Of a stretch of 6,993 nucleotides of DNA, positions 1-5,490 are shown one piece after another (positions within the stretch are counted from its first letter, which is position 1; every line of letters starts with the position of its first letter). The DNA is from Candidatus Pacearchaeota archaeon (GTDB lineage: Archaea > Nanobdellota > Nanobdellia > Pacearchaeales > GW2011-AR1): positions 1 to 6,993 of the forward strand of contig JAPLXX010000004.1 in the NCBI GenBank assembly GCA_026395855.1, in the 5' to 3' direction. Both the position numbers and the translations under genes were made by a program. A model generated the notes under the pieces. That model did not search any database, was not told the DNA's origin, and saw only the letters and a list, made by a program, of their open reading frames with translations.

Positions 1-75
1 TATATCAGATTTGCTTCTGTTTACAGAGATTTTCAGGATATCAGCGACTTCAAAAAGGTGCTAAAGGGAATTTAG
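1..75 (+). CDS. nrdR: Transcriptional repressor NrdR, C-terminal end only (5'-truncated by window edge)
   Basis: Reading from base 1 gives 24 codons and a TAG stop at 73-75. The peptide begins YIRFASVYRDFQDISDF, which closely matches the end of NrdR proteins (E. coli NrdR ends with a YIRFASVYRSFEDIKEF-like stretch). NrdR is a zinc-ribbon plus ATP-cone repressor that senses ATP/dATP and represses ribonucleotide reductase genes; the zinc ribbon and most of the cone lie outside the window. It sits 62 nt upstream of nrdD on the same strand, the position expected for a regulator of this cluster. The identification rests on a short but very characteristic tail. NrdR is mainly bacterial and patchy in archaea, so its presence is notable if the host is archaeal. 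Confidence 0.85.
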   Translation, partial: YIRFASVYRDFQDISDFKKVLKGI

Positions 76-124
76 CAAATCATTCGAAAATGAAAAACAA
101 AAATAAATTTCAAATGAGGGAGCT

Positions 125-132
125 GAGGGGAT
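125..132 (+). promoter_or_regulatory. Shine-Dalgarno sequence of nrdD
   Basis: GAGGGGAT lies 5 nt before the ATG at 138 and can pair with the anti-Shine-Dalgarno end of 16S rRNA (consensus GGAGGTGATC). It fixes the nrdD start, because the in-frame ATGs upstream at 90 and 114 run into a TAA at 135-137. It is the only convincing ribosome binding site in the window; the last three genes look leaderless or nearly so. A leadered start fits nrdD being translated from a transcript that begins at or before nrdR. Confidence 0.7.
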
Positions 133-137
133 TGTAA

Positions 138-3100
138 ATGGTTGAATTTCCCAAAACCCTAGATGAATTATTAGCTCCTCCTGCTGCAAGAGCTGTTAGG
201 GCTGTTTTAAAACGCGATGGAAAGACTATTACTCCATTCAGACCAGACAAAATCGCAGGCGCAATAAGAAGAGCCTCAGAGGCTTCTGGAAAATATTATA
301 GCCTGGAATTTGCTTCAGAACTTGCTGAAAGAGTAAGGGAAAGATTAAGCAATCAATCAGAACCTTTTGGAAGAAGCGGGCGAGCAATTCCGACTGTTGA
401 AGATGTTCAAGACAGGGTCTTAGAGGTTTTTCAGGACGACAATGTTAGAAGAGCTTACTCTATTATTGAAACCTGGGTTGAAAGCACATTGGGAATCCAG
501 TCATTATCTCCTGAACAGGTTTCAGTTGTTGCAGAAGAAATTGTAAAATCTGTAGATCCTACAGGATCTGTTTATGAACAGTACAGAGAAAGAAGAAAAG
601 CTGTGAGAGAAAGAGCTGTAACTTTTCCATTTTTAATTCAGCTTGATGCTACAGACAAACAGCTTTCTATTCATCAGGTTGTAAACGGCAAACCACATTC
701 TTTTGATACAAAAGTAATTGCGAGTTTAATCCTTGAAAAGACGACCGGGGTTAATTATGAACATGCTGTTGCTGCTGCAAAAAGAGTTGAAGAAGTACTG
801 GCTCAAAGACCGACAGATAGCTCTATCGGAGCTGAAGAGATTACTGCAATAGTTGATGCAAGCCTTATGGAAGCAGGATACAGAGGAAATAACCTTCTCG
901 GAGGAAGACGATTAAGTGTAACCTTAGATGATGTTAACCAGATTATTTATTCCCGCTCTGTTGAAAACAGCAATATTCAAACCAACAATCCTGAAGCTGT
1001 TAATTTGGGAATTGCAGAACTGGTTTTAAAAGAACTTTCTATGCGAGAGGTCTTTGAACCAGATGTTGCAGAAGCGCACAGAATAGGTGAAATTCATCTC
1101 CATGATTTAGGATATCCTGAAAGGACTTACTGTTCTGCACATTCTATAGAATTTCTGAAAAGGTATGGACTTGACAAGGTTGTGGAAAATCTTGATGCAA
1201 AAAGTCATCCTGCAACAAAACCACAGGTTTTGAATAATCATGTGCATACGTTCCTTGCAGCAATACAATCTTTTTATGCCGGCGCTTTAGGATTTCCAAT
1301 GGTCAATACCCTATATGCTCCGTATGTATTAGAAGAAGTTGAAATGGTTGAAGGATATCAGATAGTAAGAAATGAAGAGGGGGAGGTAATCAAAAGAATT
1401 TCTCACAGGATGAAAAAAACAGCATTGGAGGATATTCTTTCTGGAGGAGAAAAAGGATTTGAATTTGAGGAAGCTGGCTCAAGGAGGATTATGCGTTTAA
1501 GAGATTCAAAAGAATTAACAGAGATAGCACAGAATTTGATTTTCGGAGCTTCGCAATCTGCATTTTCACGGGGGGGGCAAACTTTATTCATAGACTTTAA
1601 CCTTGATCTTGGAACTCCGGGGCATGTAGTTAATGTTCCTGCCTTATTTGGAAGAGATAAAAGATATATTAATGCAAGAAAAAATGAATTTGGAGAATGG
1701 GAGATTGTCAGGACAGATTCAAAAGAGCCTGCAAGAATAACAGGGCTTATGCAGAAAGCTCCGGGGCATGAAGATGAACCTGATTCAACAAACGGGGATG
1801 TAATACAGCCAGAAGACGGAACAGTTGTGCTCACTTATGGTCATGAGCTTTTGGAAAAAGCTTCCCGGGAATTTGCAAGGGCAATGCTAAGAGTATTCAA
1901 AGCCGGGGATAAATACGGAAGTCCTTTTAATTTCCCAAAATGCGATATCCATGTAGGAAAAACTACTTTTGAAAATCCTGAAAATGAAGCTCTTTTAAGA
2001 GAAGCATGCGAAGTTGTTGAACATAATGATTCTGTTTATTTCATGCTTGACAGAGGAGACGGTATGAATGTTGCGCAATGCTGCAGATTAAGAGAAAGAA
2101 TCACAGATCCTGCTCTATTAAAATTTCCTGAAAAAATGAGGTTTTGCGGATTTCAGAATGTTTCAATAAATCTTCCTCAGACAGCTTATCGCGCTACAGG
2201 AAATAGCCTTGAAGAACGGCTTGCATCTACAATTGAAGAAATTGATAAAACCATGCTTCTTGCATTAAAAGCCCATACAAATAAAAGAAGGTATATTCAG
2301 GATAAACTTGATCACGAAGGCTCTCCCATGAGATCTATGGGGAAACCTTCTGACGACGGGGAACCCTATATAGACCTTGCAAAAGCCACTTACATTATTG
2401 GGGTGGTTGGATTGAACGAATTAGTTCAGCATCTTACTGGAAAAGAACTTCATGAAAATGCGGAAGCGTTTAAGCTTGGGCTTAAGGTGCTTTCACATAT
2501 GTATGGAGTCAAACAAGAGTTCACAAGAAGATATGGAATGAAATTTGTTATTGAAGAAACTCCTGGAGAGTCTGCTAATCGAAGACTGGCAAAAATAGAC
2601 CAGGCTCTTTTCCCTGAACAATCTGCTGCAGTGCTAAAAGGAAGTGTCGAAAGAGATGAAGTTTATTATACAAACTCAGGCCACCTGAATGCTTCTGCAC
2701 CTGTAAGCGGATTAGACCGTACTATACTGCAAGCTAAAACAAACCCTCTAATTGAAGCAGGAGCAATTACCCATATTTTCAGCGGAGACAGACAGAACAA
2801 CGCAGGAGCTGTTTTTGATTTTGTAAAAGCAGCATATACTGAAACCCAGTCTTCACAAATAGTGTTTTCAGGAGAGCACACTATCTGCCTTTGCTGCGGA
2901 AATCATGTAAGAGGACTTAAAGATAAATGTGGTACCTGCGGAAATGATGATCCAAAACAACTGTCACAAAAAACAAGGATTGTGGGATATAACAGCGACC
3001 CAAGAAAATGGAACAGAAGCAAGAAGGGAGAACTAGACGCAAGGGAAATAGCTACAGATTATTACGCAGGAGGCAAAGGTTCTCTTCAGGACTTAGAAGC

Positions 3101-3449
3101 AGAACTTTTGCTAAGCATAATTGAGCCTGGAAAAACAAGAATCGCAATTATTGGTTCAGAGGGATGTGAGCAATGCGAGAGAGCATACAAAATAGTAGAA
3201 AGATATGTCGGAACATTGTCGGATGAAGAAAGGGCTGCTGTTGAATTTGTCAGATATGATGTGGCAAATGAATTAGACAGAGTAAATGCAATGATTTACA
3301 ATGCCCCTTTAGACACTTTCCCAACAGTGGTTGTCCATAAAGGAGACAAATTTAAAAGATTCAGCTCTGAATATCCTTATCAAAAACTCCCTGTCACGCT
3401 CAACACCCCTGTGCTCAGAGAAATGCTAGAACAAGTTTCAGCAAGTTAA
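138..3449 (+). CDS. nrdD: Anaerobic (class III) ribonucleoside-triphosphate reductase with two ATP-cone regions and a C-terminal redoxin domain
   Basis: Glycyl-radical enzyme that reduces NTPs to dNTPs under anoxic conditions after activation by NrdG. At 1103 aa it is well above the usual 600-800 aa. Order of parts: ATP-cone 1 at about 22-115 (KRDGKTITPF, then the DKI helix); a second, more divergent cone-like region at about 170-257; the catalytic barrel, with H320-L-H322-D323, C332, the Q-C648-C649-R650-L pair (C649 lines up with the GCR thiyl-radical cysteine of T4/E. coli NrdD) and C670 before NVSINLP; a four-cysteine zinc site C917xxC920/C931xxC934; the glycyl-radical loop RIVGY with G950; then a thioredoxin/glutaredoxin-like domain at about 999-1103 with C1010-EQ-C1013 and cis-Pro P1062 (TFPT). 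Most class III enzymes end soon after the glycyl loop, so the redoxin tail is unusual and suggests a built-in thiol reductant instead of formate. nrdG follows one base after the stop. The family is certain; the role of the tail is inferred. Confidence 0.96.
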   Translation: MVEFPKTLDELLAPPAARAVRAVLKRDGKTITPFRPDKIAGAIRRASEASGKYYSLEFASELAERVRERLSNQSEPFGRSGRAIPTVEDVQDRVLEVFQDDNVRRAYSIIETWVESTLGIQSLSPEQVSVVAEEIVKSVDPTGSVYEQYRERRKAVRERAVTFPFLIQLDATDKQLSIHQVVNGKPHSFDTKVIASLILEKTTGVNYEHAVAAAKRVEEVLAQRPTDSSIGAEEITAIVDASLMEAGYRGNNLLGGRRLSVTLDDVNQIIYSRSVENSNIQTNNPEAVNLGIAELVLKELSMREVFEPDVAEAHRIGEIHLHDLGYPERTYCSAHSIEFLKRYGLDKVVENLDAKSHPATKPQVLNNHVHTFLAAIQSFYAGALGFPMVNTLYAPYVLEEVEMVEGYQIVRNEEGEVIKRISHRMKKTALEDILSGGEKGFEFEEAGSRRIMRLRDSKELTEIAQNLIFGASQSAFSRGGQTLFIDFNLDLGTPGHVVNVPALFGRDKRYINARKNEFGEWEIVRTDSKEPARITGLMQKAPGHEDEPDSTNGDVIQPEDGTVVLTYGHELLEKASREFARAMLRVFKAGDKYGSPFNFPKCDIHVGKTTFENPENEALLREACEVVEHNDSVYFMLDRGDGMNVAQCCRLRERITDPALLKFPEKMRFCGFQNVSINLPQTAYRATGNSLEERLASTIEEIDKTMLLALKAHTNKRRYIQDKLDHEGSPMRSMGKPSDDGEPYIDLAKATYIIGVVGLNELVQHLTGKELHENAEAFKLGLKVLSHMYGVKQEFTRRYGMKFVIEETPGESANRRLAKIDQALFPEQSAAVLKGSVERDEVYYTNSGHLNASAPVSGLDRTILQAKTNPLIEAGAITHIFSGDRQNNAGAVFDFVKAAYTETQSSQIVFSGEHTICLCCGNHVRGLKDKCGTCGNDDPKQLSQKTRIVGYNSDPRKWNRSKKGELDAREIATDYYAGGKGSLQDLEAELLLSIIEPGKTRIAIIGSEGCEQCERAYKIVERYVGTLSDEERAAVEFVRYDVANELDRVNAMIYNAPLDTFPTVVVHKGDKFKRFSSEYPYQKLPVTLNTPVLREMLEQVSAS

Positions 3450-3450
3450 A

Positions 3451-4176
3451 ATGAAAATAAGCGGATTTTTAGAAGGCAGTTTTCAGGATTATGAAGGAAG
3501 ATTATGCTCTGTGATTTTTGCTCCTGGATGCAATTTGAAATGCCCTGCTTGCCATGCAGCAAGTTTGCTTTCTGGAGGAGAAAATTACACAGAAGAAGAA
3601 ATTTTAAAAAGGCTAAGCAGAAGAATAAATGCTATTTCAAGAGTGGTCATTACAGGAGGAGAGCCAACTCTTCAGCCTGATTTAGCTGAATTTGCGCGAC
3701 AATTGAAGAATGAAGGTCTTTTGGTTAAACTTGACACTAATGGAACAAATCCAAGAACAATCTTTGATTTAAGCCATATTTTAGACTATGTAGCTATGGA
3801 TGTAAAGGGACCAAGAGAATTATATCCAACAACTAGCGGAATTCCAGACATAAATTTAACAGCGATAGAAAGAAGCATGAAAATTGCCCAGAATTTTTCT
3901 GGTTATGAGTTCAGAACAACAGTTGCTCCTGTTGAAAGAGAGCAAGGAACAATAAATTTTATGACTGCGCCTGAAATTGCAGGAACTGCAAGATGGATAA
4001 GGGAAACAACAGGCAATAATTCCCACAAATATTATCTTCAGCCATTTGTTCCAAGAAGAGGGGAACTAATTAATCCAAAATTTGAAGAATTTCCAGAAAC
4101 TCCCATGTCGCTTTTGGAAGAAGCAAAATTAGCAGCAATAAAATACCTTCCAAACACAAAAATAAGAGGAAGATAA
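3451..4176 (+). CDS. nrdG: Anaerobic ribonucleotide reductase activating protein (radical SAM)
   Basis: Radical-SAM enzyme that uses a [4Fe-4S] cluster and S-adenosylmethionine to place the glycyl radical on NrdD (expected at G950). The cluster motif is C27-x3-C31-x2-C34 (GCNLKCPACHA), preceded by VIFAPGCN. The SAM-binding GGEP motif is G69-G70-E71-P72 within ITGGEPT, followed by LVKLDTNGT and AMDVKGP, both typical of the longer NrdG form also seen in archaea. Length is 241 aa, normal for that form. The residue before the third cysteine is Ala33, where radical-SAM activases nearly always carry an aromatic (CxxxCxYC), which is odd but may be tolerated. The ATG comes one base after the nrdD TAA, so the two genes are almost certainly co-transcribed and translationally coupled. 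Other radical-SAM activases are possible from the fold alone; the neighbour settles it. Confidence 0.93.
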   Translation: MKISGFLEGSFQDYEGRLCSVIFAPGCNLKCPACHAASLLSGGENYTEEEILKRLSRRINAISRVVITGGEPTLQPDLAEFARQLKNEGLLVKLDTNGTNPRTIFDLSHILDYVAMDVKGPRELYPTTSGIPDINLTAIERSMKIAQNFSGYEFRTTVAPVEREQGTINFMTAPEIAGTARWIRETTGNNSHKYYLQPFVPRRGELINPKFEEFPETPMSLLEEAKLAAIKYLPNTKIRGR

Positions 4177-4190
4177 AGTAATCTTTTCAC

Positions 4191-4214
4191 CACAATTATT
4201 TTTATAAGATAACA
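4191..4214 (+). promoter_or_regulatory. TATA-type promoter of the dCMP deaminase gene; copy A of a 24-nt promoter repeat
   Basis: The element begins CACAATTATTTTTATAA and continues GATAACA. Its TATA core TTTATAA (4201-4207) is centred about 26 nt before the ATG at 4230, the distance at which archaeal transcription would start at or next to the start codon, so the mRNA is probably leaderless. The same 24 nt, with one change, occurs before the next gene at 4764-4787. The upstream CACAATTA could be a BRE-like or regulatory half; that is inference. Confidence 0.65.
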
Positions 4215-4229
4215 TTTCATTAATTTAGA

Positions 4230-4748
4230 ATGACTATTGCTCCTCAAATAGAAATACTTTCTTGGGATGATTATTTTATGACAATGGTTTATCTTGTTGC
4301 TTCAAAAAGCAAAGATAACAGAACACATATTGGTGCTGTTATTGTCGGTCCCCATAGAGAAATACGTTCTACAGGCTATAACAGTTTTGTCAGGGGACTA
4401 GATGATTCTGTTCCGGAAAGACAGCACAAAGGGGAGAAACAACTTTGGTTTGAGCATGCTGAAAGAAACGCTGTATATAATGCAACTCTCATTGGGGCAT
4501 CATTGTTAGATTGCATTATGTATACAAATGGTGTTCCTTGCATGGACTGCGCCAGAGGAATTGTACAATCAGGAATAAGGGAAGTTGTTGTAGATAAAAA
4601 ATGGGAAACAAATACTCAAAACTGGGCTGAAAGAAACAGAAGAACCCTGGAAATGTTTGCTGAAGTTGGTGTAAAATTAAGAGATTATGACACAAAATAT
4701 GTTCCTATTATCAGATTTAACGATGGTGTTGCTTTTCCTTTAATTTGA
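4230..4748 (+). CDS. Deoxycytidylate (dCMP) deaminase
   Basis: Zinc-dependent deaminase predicted to convert dCMP to dUMP, the substrate of thymidylate synthase. The zinc and catalytic signature is complete: H76-A-E78 (zinc ligand and proton-shuttle Glu) and P103-C104-MD-C107 (two zinc cysteines). The N-terminal THIGAVIVGPHREIRSTGYNSF stretch matches the substrate loop of the dCMP deaminase/ComEB family (T.GAVIV...TGYN). Length is 172 aa, in the family's normal range. The C-terminal half (about 130-172) is less familiar to me. The start is supported by a TATA box about 26 nt upstream and by absence of a ribosome binding site, as expected for a leaderless mRNA. It lies 53 nt after nrdG and 86 nt before a Dcd/Dut-type gene, so both dUMP-supply steps sit together. 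A related cytidine/deoxycytidine deaminase is a less likely alternative. Confidence 0.88.
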   Translation: MTIAPQIEILSWDDYFMTMVYLVASKSKDNRTHIGAVIVGPHREIRSTGYNSFVRGLDDSVPERQHKGEKQLWFEHAERNAVYNATLIGASLLDCIMYTNGVPCMDCARGIVQSGIREVVVDKKWETNTQNWAERNRRTLEMFAEVGVKLRDYDTKYVPIIRFNDGVAFPLI

Positions 4749-4763
4749 ATATCAAGATTTAAT

Positions 4764-4787
4764 CACAATTATTTTTATAAAATAACA
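4764..4787 (+). promoter_or_regulatory. Distal promoter element of the Dcd-like gene; copy B of the 24-nt repeat
   Basis: Differs from copy A (4191-4214) at one base (A for G after TTTATAA). Here the TATA core (4774-4780) is about 58 nt before the ATG at 4835, farther than in copy A, so transcription from it would give a leader of roughly 30 nt. A second TATA element lies between it and the gene. Confidence 0.55.
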
Positions 4788-4790
4788 AAA

Positions 4791-4802
4791 CTTTATAAAA
4801 TA
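4791..4802 (+). promoter_or_regulatory. Proximal TATA element of the Dcd-like gene
   Basis: CTTTATAAAATA is identical over 12 nt to the element before the TS-DHFR gene (5455-5466). Its centre is about 40 nt before the ATG at 4835, giving a predicted leader of only about 10-15 nt. No Shine-Dalgarno is visible between it and the start codon. Confidence 0.6.
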
Positions 4803-4834
4803 TAATAATCCTTAATTAAAATAAAAAGAGTAAA

Positions 4835-5416
4835 ATGATACTTTCTGCCCTTAGAGTTCTTGAATTAAATGAAAAATATCACTTAATCGAAGGACTTGGA
4901 GAAAGAGATTCTCTAAATCCAGAGGGGATTGATATTGATTTAAGAGCTGGAAAAATTGAAAAGATTGAAGGAGAAAGTTTTCTTGGAGTAACTGAAAGAT
5001 CTTCTGCTTCAACCAGTATAATCGGAGATATAGAAAAAGATGGTTCTAAAAAGATATGCATGAAACCAGGAGACTATTTTCTTGTGTCTACGATAGAAAA
5101 GATTAACTGCCCTGCACAGCCAGTAGTTTATGAAGAAGGAGAACCTGCTAGATATATTATTCCGGATATAAAACCAAGAGTTTCTTTGCAAAAAGCAGGA
5201 GTGAGTCTTCATTACTCGACGACAAATCCCGGCTATTCAGGAAATCTTATTTTTGGAATTCATAATGGAAGTAATCATCTATTCACTTTTGAACTGGGAG
5301 CAAGAATGTTCAAGATTTATTGGCAGCCTGTAATTGGTGATATAAAAAGACCTTACACAGGGCAGCACCAGGGCGGAAGAGTTACAAGCCAGGGAAAAAC
5401 AGAAGTTCAAACTTAA
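4835..5416 (+). CDS. dcd: dCTP deaminase/dUTPase-superfamily protein (Dcd-like), catalytic residues atypical
   Basis: Member of the trimeric dCTP deaminase/dUTPase fold, which supplies dUMP through dUTP. Supports: the MILS opening typical of Dcd; length 193 aa, the same as E. coli Dcd; KPGDYFLVST (the HPGEL.L-like strand); PR115-V-S117-L for the RSSL motif; NPGYSG at 131-136 followed by N144; and a C-terminal phosphate-tail motif RPYTGQHQGGRVTSQ (172-186) resembling the RPYn..Y..QqG..aS end of Dcd. Odd points: the Dcd catalytic Glu (E138 in E. coli, in VLEFYN) lines up with Gly141, two residues are missing just before NPG, and the dUTPase catalytic Asp position is Asn131. About 13 extra residues lie before PRVSL. 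The fold family is clear, but whether it deaminates dCTP, hydrolyses dUTP, or does neither cannot be decided. From its position between dCMP deaminase and TS, a dUTP-to-dUMP role is my preferred inference. Confidence 0.78.
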   Translation: MILSALRVLELNEKYHLIEGLGERDSLNPEGIDIDLRAGKIEKIEGESFLGVTERSSASTSIIGDIEKDGSKKICMKPGDYFLVSTIEKINCPAQPVVYEEGEPARYIIPDIKPRVSLQKAGVSLHYSTTNPGYSGNLIFGIHNGSNHLFTFELGARMFKIYWQPVIGDIKRPYTGQHQGGRVTSQGKTEVQT

Positions 5417-5441
5417 CCTATCTTTTATTAGAATATATTTT
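5417..5441 (+). terminator. Possible T-rich archaeal-type terminator after the Dcd-like gene
   Basis: Two T-rich runs (TCTTTTATT and ATATTTTC) follow the stop directly, with no hairpin. Archaeal RNA polymerase can terminate at such oligo-T tracts, but in so AT-rich a gap this is weak evidence. Confidence 0.25.
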
Positions 5442-5454
5442 CAATTATAATCTT

Positions 5455-5466
5455 CTTTATAAAATA
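5455..5466 (+). promoter_or_regulatory. TATA-type promoter of the TS-DHFR gene
   Basis: CTTTATAAAATA, the same 12 nt as at 4791-4802. The TATA centre is about 31 nt before the ATG at 5491, so the mRNA should have a leader of only a few nucleotides. No ribosome binding site is seen. Confidence 0.65.
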
Positions 5467-5490
5467 CTAAAATCATCCATTGAGATTAAA

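Noticed and set aside
90..137. A 15-codon open frame with ATG at 90 (second ATG at 114) ending in TAA directly before the nrdD ATG, possibly a leader peptide
   Set aside because: No ribosome binding site of its own and an A/K-rich chance-like peptide (MKNKNKFQMRELRGL). The stop-start contact could allow coupling, but nothing else supports it.
1403..1834. 143-codon open frame on the minus strand inside nrdD
   Set aside because: It is a shadow of nrdD: no recognisable motif and low-complexity composition. The same applies to the minus-strand frames at 2666-2881, 4038-4247, 4879-5061, 5009-5212 and 6589-6864, and to the +strand frame at 6182-6463 within TS-DHFR.
138..3449. Intein in NrdD, considered because of its great length
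   Set aside because: The extra length is explained by two ATP-cone regions and a redoxin domain. I saw no intein splice-site pattern (Cys/Ser start with a His-Asn end before Cys/Ser/Thr) and no homing endonuclease motif.
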